Source: JAGXLC01 sp041686375 (lineage in GTDB: Bacteria; Bacteroidota; Bacteroidia; Bacteroidales; UBA12077). From it: a DNA stretch of 64,000 nt. The position numbers and the translations under genes were made by a program. Below, in pieces: positions 35,226 to 44,694 of the stretch (positions are counted from its first letter, which is position 1; every line of letters begins with the position of its first letter). Below the pieces are notes generated by a model, which had not been told where the DNA came from, made no database searches, and saw only the letters and a list, made by a program, of their open reading frames with translations. Location of the stretch: contig JAWLEB010000001.1 of assembly GCA_041686375.1 (NCBI GenBank), positions 124,001-188,000 of the forward strand, written 5' to 3'.

Positions 35226-36233
35226 TTGAAAAGGTTTTTGTTTAAAGCGGCGAGGTCTCTTTTTTTCTTAGCCATAGGAATTGTATTGCTCATTTTTGCT
35301 TTTAAAGGTGTGAGTTTGGATGATTTGGTGAGTAGCCTGAAACGGGCTAATTTCTTTTGGGTAGGTTTAGCTCTGATGTTTGCCTTTATTGGATATATAA
35401 GTCGTGCCTACCGATGGAGACTACTTATAAAACCGCTTAACTATAATCCTCCGATAAAAAATGTATTTTTTGCTTTGATGATAGGGTATACGGCCAATTT
35501 CGCGTTTCCCCGAATTGGAGAAATAACGCGATGTGGAACTTTGCGGAAATCTGACAAAATTCCTGTTGACTCTTTATTAGGGACGGTTATTATTGAAAGA
35601 GCAATAGATCTCCTTTTACTAATCGGTATTGTAGTTGGTGTCTTCTTAGCCAAAATTGATTTTTTTGGAGCCTTCCTCAGTAATAACGTATTTAAACCAA
35701 TGGTTAAGAAATTGATGGAGGTTTTTCATTTGTCCTCTGTGTGGAACTGGTTACTACTCGTTGTGATATTGCTGGTATTCTATTTTTTGCTAAAATATCT
35801 TAATCGGCGTTTTTCCTCTAATAGATTGTTCAAAAAGATAAAAAAACTTATTCGTGGGGTTATACGTGGTGTGAAGACAATAGTCAAAATGAAAGACAGA
35901 TGGAAATTTATTCTTCATACATTCATTATTTGGCTTATGTACTTTTTGATGACCTATATTTTAGTGTTTGCTTTTCAATCAACTTCACATCTCCAGCCTA
36001 TTGACGGGTTATTTCTTTTGGTAATTGGGGGTATCGGTATGTCTGCTCCCGTTCAGGGTGGTATTGGGGTCTTTCACTGGATAAATACATTAGGTTTAAC
36101 CATGCTTTATAATATTCCCCGGGCTGAAGCTGTGGCATATGCAACGGTTTCTCATGAATCACAGTCTGTTCTTGCTATTTTTCTGGGAGGGGTATCTTTC
36201 CTTTTGCTTTCAATTCATAAAAACAAAAATTAA
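35226..36233 (+). CDS. Lysylphosphatidylglycerol synthetase/flippase-like (UPF0104) membrane protein
   Basis: A 335-residue integral membrane protein with about eight hydrophobic segments. It has the family marks ANFFWVGLALMFAFIGYISRAYRWRLLI, GYTANFAFPRIGEITRCGTL and the C-terminal GGIGMSAPVQGGIGVFHW. The family shares the transmembrane domain of MprF and similar glycosyl carriers; the substrate is not known here. The start codon is TTG (35226-35228), 5 bases after the panD stop; an ATG in frame would cut into the first membrane helix. It sits directly before the heptose adenylyltransferase gene. Confidence 0.85.
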   Translation: MKRFLFKAARSLFFLAIGIVLLIFAFKGVSLDDLVSSLKRANFFWVGLALMFAFIGYISRAYRWRLLIKPLNYNPPIKNVFFALMIGYTANFAFPRIGEITRCGTLRKSDKIPVDSLLGTVIIERAIDLLLLIGIVVGVFLAKIDFFGAFLSNNVFKPMVKKLMEVFHLSSVWNWLLLVVILLVFYFLLKYLNRRFSSNRLFKKIKKLIRGVIRGVKTIVKMKDRWKFILHTFIIWLMYFLMTYILVFAFQSTSHLQPIDGLFLLVIGGIGMSAPVQGGIGVFHWINTLGLTMLYNIPRAEAVAYATVSHESQSVLAIFLGGVSFLLLSIHKNKN

Positions 36234-36253
36234 TTTTAAAAAGATATTATATT

Positions 36254-36745
36254 ATGGAACATCTAACTTTGATTCATTCTAAAATTGTGAACCCGAATAA
36301 TTTGGAGCCACTTTTAACCTACTGGAGGTTTAGAAATGATAAGATTGTTTTTACAAATGGGTGTTTTGATTTATTGCACAGAGGTCACATAGAATATCTT
36401 GCTCAGGCTGCTGACTTGGGCAAAGTGTTGGTTGTAGGTATTAATACTGATCTTTCAGTGAAAAAACTAAAGGGTGATGACAGGCCTTTACAGGATGAAC
36501 AATCAAGGAAAATGATTTTAGCTTCCCTTCGATTTGTAACAACTGTTGTCCCTTTTGAGGATGATACTCCTTATGAATTGATAAAACAAATAAAGCCAGA
36601 TGTGCTAGTTAAAGGAGCTGATTACAAAGAGCATGAAATTGTCGGAGCGGATATAGTCAAGCAAAATAAGGGACAAATCGTTCCTGTTCAATTGACAGAA
36701 GGCTATTCCACTTCAGGCATTATAGAGAAGATCCGGAAATCATAA
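36254..36745 (+). CDS. rfaE2: D-glycero-beta-D-manno-heptose 1-phosphate adenylyltransferase
   Basis: A 163-residue cytidylyltransferase-like enzyme. The N-terminal FTNGCFDLLHRGHIEYL holds the HxGH site (H42, H45). DRPLQDEQSRKMILASL, DTPYELIKQIKPDVLVKGADY and VPLTEGYSTSGIIEKI-type motifs (here VQLTEGYSTSGIIEKI) follow. It adenylates heptose 1-phosphate for ADP-heptose, an LPS core precursor. In Bacteroidota this domain is often separate from the kinase domain, as seen here. It is followed after 5 bases by radA. Confidence 0.93.
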   Translation: MEHLTLIHSKIVNPNNLEPLLTYWRFRNDKIVFTNGCFDLLHRGHIEYLAQAADLGKVLVVGINTDLSVKKLKGDDRPLQDEQSRKMILASLRFVTTVVPFEDDTPYELIKQIKPDVLVKGADYKEHEIVGADIVKQNKGQIVPVQLTEGYSTSGIIEKIRKS

Positions 36746-36750
36746 TATTA

Positions 36751-38106
36751 ATGGCTAAAAAAGTTAAAATAACATATCTGTGCACCAATTGTGGAGCAGA
36801 ATCTCCAAAGTGGGTTGGGAAATGTCCGTATTGTGGAGAATGGAATACGTATAAAGAACAAAAAATTGCAAAAGACAGAAGTCATGATCATTATTCGGGG
36901 GAGGTTTCTGCTGGGATTCAAAAGCTTACAGAAGTTTCTATTCAAAACGAAAAGAGAATCTCTACTCAATATTCTGAGGTAGACAGGGTATTGGGTGGAG
37001 GGATAGTGTTGGGATCATTGATTTTAGTTGGCGGAGAACCCGGAATTGGGAAGTCTACTTTGGCATTACAAATGGCTTTACGGTCAAAAGATACTAAAAC
37101 ACTCTATGTATCAGGGGAGGAAAGTTCAAGGCAAATTAAACTACGCGCTGGGAGATTGGGTACAGAGCATGATAACATTTACTTGCTTAATGAAACAGAG
37201 TTGGATAATGTGCTTAATCACTGTTCTGAGTTTACCCCTGATTTATTGATAGTTGATTCGATTCAAACATTATATTCCAGCCATATTGATTCAACTGCTG
37301 GAAGTATTACGCAAGTTAGAGAATGTGCAGCCCAGCTTTTAAAATATGCTAAACGGAGCGGTATCCCTGTTTTGTTAATAGGCCATATAAACAAAGATGG
37401 AAATATTGCAGGACCAAAGGTTCTGGAGCATATCGTTGATGTGGTACTCCAGTTCGAGGGGGATTCGAATTATGACTACCGTGTTTTACGATCATTAAAA
37501 AACCGTTTTGGCGCTACTTCAGAGATAGGTATATTCGAAATGCACAATGATGGATTGAATGAGGTGCATAATCCATCAAAGCTTTTGATCAACTTACGGC
37601 AAAATGGGCTCAGTGGGGTTTCAATTGCAGCCACTTTAGATGGAATGAGACCCTTTATGGTTGAAATACAATCACTTGTTAGTCCATCGGTATATGGTAA
37701 TCCGCAACGTTCAGCTACCGGATTTGATATACGCAGACTTTCGATGCTGCTTGCTGTGTTGGAGAAAAGATCGGGTCTTAACATATATAACAAGGATGTT
37801 TTTCTCAACATTGCCGGAGGAATAAAAGTAGTTGATCCCGCTGTCGATTTGTCTATAATTACCTCTTTGTTATCATCGGTTTTAGACAAGCCTATTCCTG
37901 AACACGTTTGTTTTTCAGGGGAAGTAGGCCTTTCAGGAGAAATTCGTGCTGTTAGTCAAATTGACCAACGATTAAGCGAAGCAGAGAAAATAGGCTTTAA
38001 AAGTATTTATATTTCCGGATATCATAAGGTAAATACAAATAATTATAATATTAGTATCACTCAGGTGTATAATCTGGGTGAACTTCTGAAGAGATTATTT
38101 AAATAG
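36751..38106 (+). CDS. radA: DNA repair protein RadA
   Basis: A 451-residue RecA-like helicase of recombination. An N-terminal zinc finger is formed by C11, C14, C25 and C28. The Walker A motif GGEPGIGKS is at ~94-102, Walker B near LLIVDSIQT, and the RadA-specific KNRFG motif follows in SLKNRFGATSEIGIFEM. The last third is a Lon-protease-like domain (FDIRRLSMLLAVLEKRSG). RadA promotes branch migration in recombination. It belongs to a tight series with the heptose gene (5 bases) and the ABC gene (3 bases). Confidence 0.97.
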   Translation: MAKKVKITYLCTNCGAESPKWVGKCPYCGEWNTYKEQKIAKDRSHDHYSGEVSAGIQKLTEVSIQNEKRISTQYSEVDRVLGGGIVLGSLILVGGEPGIGKSTLALQMALRSKDTKTLYVSGEESSRQIKLRAGRLGTEHDNIYLLNETELDNVLNHCSEFTPDLLIVDSIQTLYSSHIDSTAGSITQVRECAAQLLKYAKRSGIPVLLIGHINKDGNIAGPKVLEHIVDVVLQFEGDSNYDYRVLRSLKNRFGATSEIGIFEMHNDGLNEVHNPSKLLINLRQNGLSGVSIAATLDGMRPFMVEIQSLVSPSVYGNPQRSATGFDIRRLSMLLAVLEKRSGLNIYNKDVFLNIAGGIKVVDPAVDLSIITSLLSSVLDKPIPEHVCFSGEVGLSGEIRAVSQIDQRLSEAEKIGFKSIYISGYHKVNTNNYNISITQVYNLGELLKRLFK

Positions 38107-38109
38107 GTC

Positions 38110-39813
38110 ATGGAAAAACCATTGTTATCCATAAAAGATTTATCCATAGCATTTAGAAATAATGGCAAACTGTTTAAGGCTGTGGATCAAATTAACCTTG
38201 AATTCAGAAAGGGTGATTCATGGGGTATTGTTGGTGAATCAGGTTCAGGGAAATCAATAACAGCATTGTCTATACTAAAATTATTGCCTACAGGGGCTCT
38301 TGTTTTGGATGGGAGCATAGAATTCAGACAAAATGACGGAAAGCTTTTGGATTTGTTACATACAAGTGAGCGATTGTTAAGGAAGATACGTGGCAATAAT
38401 ATTTCAATTATCTTTCAGGAGCCGATGAATTCCTTAAATCCTGTTCACAGATGCGGAATGCAGGTTGTTGAAAATATTCTTGAACATCAGGCTTTAACGA
38501 AAGATGAAGCCAAAGCTTTAACGCTTGAGCTTTTTTCGGAAGTTAAACTGCCAACACCCCAGAGAATTTTTAATAGCTACCCTCACGAATTATCCGGAGG
38601 ACAGAGGCAGCGTGTAATGATAGCTATGGCTCTGTCTTGTAATCCTGAAATCTTAATTGCTGATGAACCTACAACAGCCCTCGATGTTACGGTACAGAAA
38701 TCAATTCTGGCTTTATTGAAAAGTTTGAAAGAAAAATATGGCATGAGTCTGATTTTTATTTCACATGATTTAAGTGTAGTTTCTGAAGTTTCTGATTATA
38801 TAGCTGTAATGCATAATGGAAGAATTGTTGAGAAAAATAAGGCAAAAGAAATTTTTACAAACCCGCAGGATGACTATACTAAGGGCTTACTGGCATGCCG
38901 TCCTTCATTATCGAAAAAATCCATCAGGCTTCTGACTCTTAACGATTTTCTTAAAAATAAAAAGAAAGAGGGAAAGGTTATTAATGAGAGTGTTGAGTTA
39001 CAAGACAAAACAGAAGATCAAATTCTTATTAGAGCAGAGAAAGTTTCCAAATCTTATCCAGTTAAGTGGAATTTTTTTGGAAAGGTAAGTAAGTCATTTC
39101 CTGCGTTAAAAGATATTGATCTTATAATTAAAAAGGGAGAAGTTTTGGGTGTCGTTGGTGAGTCAGGAAGTGGAAAATCCACATTAGGAAAGGTTATTCT
39201 CGGTCTTTTACGTCCGGAAATGGGAAAGATCTACTTTCAGCAGAAGCTTTTGGATTCCTTCAGACGAAAGAATCTTGCAGATTTCCGGAAAAAGGCACAA
39301 ATTGTATTTCAGGATCCTTATGCATCACTTAACCCAAGGCAATCTGTGGGGAAAATAATTTCCGAACCCCTTGAATTTTATAAATACTACTCCAGCAAAA
39401 GAGAGCGTAAAGAGAGGGCTATAGAGCTCCTTAACAACGTCAAACTCGGTGAAGAATATTATAACCGTTATCCGCATGAATTGTCCGGAGGACAGAGACA
39501 GCGGGTCGCAATAGCTCGTGTTTTGGCAGTGCAACCGGAACTGATAATTTGTGATGAAGTAGTAAGTGCCTTAGATGTTTCTGTACAAGCCGAAATACTG
39601 AATTTATTAAAGGAAATGAAAGAAATGTACAATTTGACATATATTTTTATTTCCCATGATTTCGCCGTGATACGTTTTATGTCAGATCGAATAACTGTAA
39701 TGCACAAGGGGAAAATAATTGAATACGGAGATACTGATCAAGTTTTGCATGCTCCTGTTAATCGGTACACAAAAGAGCTATTGAGCTCTATTCCGGAAAC
39801 CGGTTATTTTTAG
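38110..39813 (+). CDS. Peptide/nickel-type ABC transporter, fused two-domain ATPase
   Basis: A 567-residue protein with two ABC ATPase domains (~1-265 and ~300-567), as in YejF and other DppD-DppF fusions. Each has Walker A GESGSGKS and the signature LSGGQRQR. The oligopeptide-type C-terminal motif (NPQDDYTKGLLACRP, APVNRYTKELLSSIP) occurs after both. It powers uptake of oligopeptides or related compounds. No permease or binding protein gene is nearby, so the partners must be elsewhere. Its stop codon overlaps the convergent pbp1A stop codon within four bases (TTAG). Confidence 0.92.
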   Translation: MEKPLLSIKDLSIAFRNNGKLFKAVDQINLEFRKGDSWGIVGESGSGKSITALSILKLLPTGALVLDGSIEFRQNDGKLLDLLHTSERLLRKIRGNNISIIFQEPMNSLNPVHRCGMQVVENILEHQALTKDEAKALTLELFSEVKLPTPQRIFNSYPHELSGGQRQRVMIAMALSCNPEILIADEPTTALDVTVQKSILALLKSLKEKYGMSLIFISHDLSVVSEVSDYIAVMHNGRIVEKNKAKEIFTNPQDDYTKGLLACRPSLSKKSIRLLTLNDFLKNKKKEGKVINESVELQDKTEDQILIRAEKVSKSYPVKWNFFGKVSKSFPALKDIDLIIKKGEVLGVVGESGSGKSTLGKVILGLLRPEMGKIYFQQKLLDSFRRKNLADFRKKAQIVFQDPYASLNPRQSVGKIISEPLEFYKYYSSKRERKERAIELLNNVKLGEEYYNRYPHELSGGQRQRVAIARVLAVQPELIICDEVVSALDVSVQAEILNLLKEMKEMYNLTYIFISHDFAVIRFMSDRITVMHKGKIIEYGDTDQVLHAPVNRYTKELLSSIPETGYF

Positions 39814-42173
39814 AAGAAGTCGTCATCTTCCCCTTTCCTTTCGCTATCATCATTTTCATACTCTTCACAATCCAGAATAAGATTAAAGCCTTCTGGCTCC
39901 TCAAATTCATCGTCAGGAGACACAGACACTTTTTTCTTGAGCGTATCATCTTCATAGATTTTTTCCATATAAAGTGCCCAAATGGGAAGCGCCATATTGG
40001 CACCTTGTCCTAGTTTAATACCATCAAAATGAATACTTCTGTGTTCACCTCCTACCCAGGCTCCTGACACCAAATTAGGTGTCACACCCATGAACCAACC
40101 ATCCGATTGATTTTGAGTGGTCCCGGTTTTTCCTGCAATTTCACTTTCAAAATCATATTTGCGACGTAAACGCACGGCTGTTCCATTATCAACTACATTT
40201 TGCAAGAGATTAAGCATTAAATATGCCGTTTGTTCACCTATAGCCTCTCTTTCTTCAGGTTTGAATGAGGATATTTCATTGCCATTTTTATCTTCTATGC
40301 GGTCAATAAACTGAGGCTTTATGTATACCCCTTTATTTGCATAAGTGCTGTAAGCCCCAACCATTTCGTACAATGAAATTTCTGCTGTTCCCAGAAAGAT
40401 TGAGGGCACTGGGTCAATGTTGCTTTCTATCCCCATTTTTTGCATAACATCAATAACTGCTTGTGGGTTGAACTGTTTGATTAACCACGCAGAAATCCAG
40501 TTTACAGAATTTGTCAAACCCCATTTCAGCGTTACCATTTTTCCGTCTTTATCCGATGGGCCACTGTTTTTTGGTGTCCATGTTGTATCATTTATGTGAA
40601 AAGTAGAAGGCACATTGGCTACCTCATGGCAAGGGGAGTATCCTTCTTGCATGGCCAGTGTATACAAAAATGGTTTAATTGTCGAGCCAACTTGCCTTTG
40701 ACTTTGTCTAACATGATCGTATTTAAAATATCTATAATCAGGTCCACCTACATATGCTTTTATATGTCCATTATGCGGATCCATAGACATAAATCCGGCT
40801 CGTAAAAAGTGTTTGTAATGTAAAATAGAGTCCAGTGGGGACATCACAGTATCTTTAAGTCCGTCCCAGGAAAAAACCTGCATCTCCACTGGTTTGTTGA
40901 AGATGGCACGGATGGAATCTTCATCGAGTCCTTTATTCGATAATGAATAATATCGTTTTGTCTCTTTTACAGCACGGTTTATAATTTTATCCCTCTCATT
41001 TTCAGACAAGTCTTTTGAAAAAGGCGCCTTTGAAATGTCCTCTTTTTCTTTGAAAAATTCTTTCTGTAAATCGTTTCCAAGATGTTCTTTTACCGCTTCT
41101 TCTGCATATTCCTGCATCTTTGAGTTTATGGTAGTATATATTTTTAATCCGTCTTTATATAAGTCATAAGGTTCTCCATTAGGCTTTTGGTTTTTATTAC
41201 ACCATCCGTAAAGCGGATTGTTCGCCCATTCTATTGAGTCTTTCCAATAGGATTGATAGGTTAAATAATTGATTTTTTGTGGTTTGTTTTTTGTTAGTAA
41301 AGTTCTTAGTTGTTCTCTGAAGTATGTAGCCATCCCTTTGTTATGGGTTTCTAAATTCAAATCAAGTTCTATCGGCAATATACTTAACGAGTCAAATTGG
41401 TGGTCTGTTAAAAAGTCATATTTATTCATCTGTCCCAAAACAATATTTCTCCGCTGCTTTGACCTTTCGGGATTTAAAATAGGACTGTATTTGGTAGGAG
41501 CTTTGAGGAGTCCGATTAAAGTTGCTGCTTCTTCCGTCTTCAGGGAATCCGGCTCCGTACTGAAGAATGTTTGAGATGCCGATTTAATTCCATATGACTG
41601 AGCTCCAAAAGGGACAGTGTTAAGGTACATTGCAATTATTTCATTCTTAGTATAATTCCTTTCTAATTTAATTGCAGTAACCCATTCTTTAAATTTATTT
41701 ATTGAGAGATTCATTAGATAAACGAAGCGCGAACTATACTGTGCCCTATCTCTTGGAAACAGGTTTTTAGCTAATTGCTGGGTTATGGTACTACCTCCTC
41801 CTGAGCTTTGACCCAGAAGAATCGTTTTAAAGGTTACTCGCATTAATCCACGTGGATCAATTCCTGAATGCTTATTAAACCGAATGTCTTCTGTTGCTAA
41901 TAAAGCATTTACAATCTTGGGAGAAATTTCCTTAAATTCGACATATGTTCTATTTTGCCTGTAGTATTTCCCCAGTGTTTTATTATCTTCTGAAATTACC
42001 TGTGAAGCTAAACTATTATCAGGGTTTTCCAGCTCTTTAAATGTTGGCATCGGCCCAAAAACTTCTGCTCCTATTAAAGTAAAAATGATAAGCAATAAAC
42101 AAATTGGTAGCACAATGATTAACCAGAACAAGCGTATATAAAATTTTTTGGTAAATTTCTTCTTATCCTTCAT
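39810..42173 (-). CDS. mrcA: Penicillin-binding protein 1A
   Basis: A 787-residue bifunctional peptidoglycan synthase with a single N-terminal membrane anchor (~12-36). The glycosyltransferase domain has ATEDIRFNKHSGIDPRG and GGSTITQQLAKNLFPRD. The transpeptidase domain has the active-site motif GSTIKPFLY (S-x-x-K), SVNW and KTGTTQNQSDGWF. An acidic tail ends the protein (DDSERKGEDDDFF). Start: the ATG at 42173 has an AAGGAAAGAG purine-rich site 3-4 bases upstream, better than the ATG at 42194. It diverges from topA; the intergenic stretch between is ~110 bases. Confidence 0.95.
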   Translation of the reverse strand: MKDKKKFTKKFYIRLFWLIIVLPICLLLIIFTLIGAEVFGPMPTFKELENPDNSLASQVISEDNKTLGKYYRQNRTYVEFKEISPKIVNALLATEDIRFNKHSGIDPRGLMRVTFKTILLGQSSGGGSTITQQLAKNLFPRDRAQYSSRFVYLMNLSINKFKEWVTAIKLERNYTKNEIIAMYLNTVPFGAQSYGIKSASQTFFSTEPDSLKTEEAATLIGLLKAPTKYSPILNPERSKQRRNIVLGQMNKYDFLTDHQFDSLSILPIELDLNLETHNKGMATYFREQLRTLLTKNKPQKINYLTYQSYWKDSIEWANNPLYGWCNKNQKPNGEPYDLYKDGLKIYTTINSKMQEYAEEAVKEHLGNDLQKEFFKEKEDISKAPFSKDLSENERDKIINRAVKETKRYYSLSNKGLDEDSIRAIFNKPVEMQVFSWDGLKDTVMSPLDSILHYKHFLRAGFMSMDPHNGHIKAYVGGPDYRYFKYDHVRQSQRQVGSTIKPFLYTLAMQEGYSPCHEVANVPSTFHINDTTWTPKNSGPSDKDGKMVTLKWGLTNSVNWISAWLIKQFNPQAVIDVMQKMGIESNIDPVPSIFLGTAEISLYEMVGAYSTYANKGVYIKPQFIDRIEDKNGNEISSFKPEEREAIGEQTAYLMLNLLQNVVDNGTAVRLRRKYDFESEIAGKTGTTQNQSDGWFMGVTPNLVSGAWVGGEHRSIHFDGIKLGQGANMALPIWALYMEKIYEDDTLKKKVSVSPDDEFEEPEGFNLILDCEEYENDDSERKGEDDDFF

Positions 42174-42241
42174 AATCTCTTTCCTTTTGGTCAAATTAAA
42201 GAATTAATATGATATATTTTATTTTGGTTTTTCAAAAGTAT

Positions 42242-42249
42242 TAACTTTG
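42242..42249 (+). promoter_or_regulatory. -7 element of topA
   Basis: TAACTTTG, a full match to TAnnTTTG, 37 bases before the topA ATG. A TTTG at 42223-42226 is only 15 bases upstream, shorter than the usual spacing, so the -33 element is uncertain. Confidence 0.45.
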
Positions 42250-42286
42250 CCCTGTTTATTTTTATTATATAAATCCCATAATTTCT

Positions 42287-44674
42287 ATGGAAGATAATTT
42301 AGTTATAGTAGAATCACCTGCAAAAGCCAAAACTATAAAAAAATTTTTAGGTGATAATTTTTTAGTAAAATCAAGTTATGGTCATATCCGGGACCTTGAA
42401 AAAAAGAACTTTGGAATAGATATAGATAACAATTATCAGCCCAGATATATTATTCCAGAAGATAAAAAAGAGGTTGTTAAGGAATTAAAAAATTTAGCGA
42501 AAAAAGCCAAAGTGGTTTGGTTAGCTACTGATGAAGACAGGGAAGGAGAAGCTATCGCCTGGCATCTTTACCAGGTATTGGAATTAAGTTCTGAAAAAAC
42601 TAAAAGAATTGTATTTCATGAAATAACGAAAGAAGCTATTCAGAAGGCAATTCAGAATTCCCGGAAAATTGATGTTAATCTGGTTAATGCACAGACAGCC
42701 AGAAGGATATTAGACCGGCTCGTTGGTTTTGAGTTATCTCCTGTTTTGTGGAAAAAAGTTAAACCATCTCTTTCTGCGGGAAGGGTTCAGTCAGCCGCAG
42801 TACGTTTAATTGTAGAAAGAGAAAGGGAAATATTGAATTTTAAATCAGTTGCTTCATATAAAGTTACCGGAACATTTGTTTCCGGGGAAGAGCAATTTCG
42901 TGCTGATTTGAATAAAAAGCTGCAAAAAGAGGATGAAGCGAAAGCGTTTTTAGAGAAGTGTCATTCTGCAGAGTTTACGGTTGCAGATGTTACAAAGAAG
43001 CCTTCTAAGAAACATCCCTCTGCTCCGTTTACAACTTCTACCCTGCAACAGGAGGCAAGTCGAAAATTGGGCTTCTCCGTTGCTCGTACCATGAGGGTGG
43101 CGCAAAATTTGTATGAGGCAGGAAAAATTACATATATGAGGACTGATTCAGTTAATCTTTCTGGCTCTGCTATTAACTCTGCCAGTCAAGTTATCGAGCA
43201 ATCTTTCGGAAACAAATATCTTAAAACCAGGAAATATCAGACGAAAACGAAAGGAGCCCAGGAAGCACATGAGGCAATTCGTCCTACCTATATTCAAAAC
43301 AGGGAAATTGGTGGTAATGAAGCAGAAAAGAAACTGTATGATTTGATATGGAAAAGGACGGTAGCTTCACAAATGAGTGATGCAGAATTGGAAAAAACCA
43401 ATATTAGAATCGATATATCACATGATGATAGATACTTTAATGTCAGAGGAGAAGTAATCAAATTTGATGGCTTTTTGAAATTGTATATTGAGTCCTCTGA
43501 TGAGGAAAATGAAAAAGAAGAAACGGGTATAATCCCGAACTTAAAAAAAGGGGATGCTTTATCTTACAAGGAAATCAGAGCCATACAACGATTTTCTAAT
43601 CATCCTCCAAGATATACAGAAGCAAGTTTAGTCAGGAAAATGGAAGAATTGGGAATAGGACGACCTTCGACATATGCCCCAACTATATCAACAATTCAGG
43701 AGCGAGGATATGTAGTGAAGGAAGATCGTCCCGGCACACCAAGGAATTATAAGGAACTTGTTCTTACTGATAAAGTGGAACTGACAACCAACATGGAAAA
43801 TGCAGGTGTGGAAAAAAAGAAGCTTTTCCCAAATGATATAGGAATGGTAGTAAATGATTTCCTTAATAAGCATTTTCCTGAGATAGTAAATTACAATTTT
43901 ACTGCTGAAGTGGAACAGGATTTTGATCAAATAGCACAGGGATATATTGAATGGTCTAAAATGATTGATAATTTTTATAAAACTTTTCATGAAAAAGTTG
44001 AAAATACGCTTGAAGTTGCCGAGAGAAGTTCAGGTGAGAGAATATTGGGTAAAGACCCAAAAACAGGACGCCAGGTAGCAGTTAAAATTGGACCTTATGG
44101 ACCTATGGTGCAGCTTGGAACACGCGATGAAGAGGAAAAACCAAAATTCGCTAGCCTGCAGAAAGGACAGCATATTGAAACGATTAATCTTGAAGAAGCG
44201 TTAAAGCTTTTTCAATTGCCACGAACTTTAGGCAAATTTGAGGATGAAGATGTAATAGTGTCCATAGGACGATTTGGCCCATATGTAAAACATAGAGGAA
44301 AATATGCCTCTTTAAAGAAAGATGTTGACGATCCTTTTTCTATAAAACTTGATCGTGCTATTGAACTGATAAAAGAGAAAAGAGAAAGGGATAATAAAAA
44401 AATTATTCAAAGTTTTTCAGATGACAAGGATTTAATAATACTAAGAGGACGTTTCGGTCCTTATATTAGCTACAAATCAAACAACTATCGAGTCCCGAAA
44501 GATAAAGATCCTGAGAAATTGTCTTTGAATGATTGTTATGAAATTATTGAGTCCAAAGACAAAAAAGGAGGAAAGGCAACAAAAAAGAAAAAAACTGCAA
44601 AAACAACAAAATCAAAAACAGGCAAAACAATATCAAATAAAACATCAAAGAAAAATAATAAAAGGCATAAATAG
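42287..44674 (+). CDS. topA: DNA topoisomerase I
   Basis: A 795-residue type IA topoisomerase that relaxes negative supercoils. The N-terminal TOPRIM domain has VIVESPAKAKTIKKFLG, SYGHIRDL and ATDEDREGEAIAWHL. The active-site tyrosine lies in KITYMRTDSVNLS. LGIGRPSTYAPTISTIQERGYV follows. Instead of zinc fingers the C-terminal part carries repeats such as GPYGPMVQLG, GRFGPYVKHRGKYASL and RGRFGPYISYKSNNYRVP. The protein ends in a Lys-rich tail of about 40 residues. It is 20 bases before the arginase-like gene, probably an operon. Confidence 0.96.
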   Translation: MEDNLVIVESPAKAKTIKKFLGDNFLVKSSYGHIRDLEKKNFGIDIDNNYQPRYIIPEDKKEVVKELKNLAKKAKVVWLATDEDREGEAIAWHLYQVLELSSEKTKRIVFHEITKEAIQKAIQNSRKIDVNLVNAQTARRILDRLVGFELSPVLWKKVKPSLSAGRVQSAAVRLIVEREREILNFKSVASYKVTGTFVSGEEQFRADLNKKLQKEDEAKAFLEKCHSAEFTVADVTKKPSKKHPSAPFTTSTLQQEASRKLGFSVARTMRVAQNLYEAGKITYMRTDSVNLSGSAINSASQVIEQSFGNKYLKTRKYQTKTKGAQEAHEAIRPTYIQNREIGGNEAEKKLYDLIWKRTVASQMSDAELEKTNIRIDISHDDRYFNVRGEVIKFDGFLKLYIESSDEENEKEETGIIPNLKKGDALSYKEIRAIQRFSNHPPRYTEASLVRKMEELGIGRPSTYAPTISTIQERGYVVKEDRPGTPRNYKELVLTDKVELTTNMENAGVEKKKLFPNDIGMVVNDFLNKHFPEIVNYNFTAEVEQDFDQIAQGYIEWSKMIDNFYKTFHEKVENTLEVAERSSGERILGKDPKTGRQVAVKIGPYGPMVQLGTRDEEEKPKFASLQKGQHIETINLEEALKLFQLPRTLGKFEDEDVIVSIGRFGPYVKHRGKYASLKKDVDDPFSIKLDRAIELIKEKRERDNKKIIQSFSDDKDLIILRGRFGPYISYKSNNYRVPKDKDPEKLSLNDCYEIIESKDKKGGKATKKKKTAKTTKSKTGKTISNKTSKKNNKRHK

Positions 44675-44694
44675 TTTTTGTTAATTTAATATTC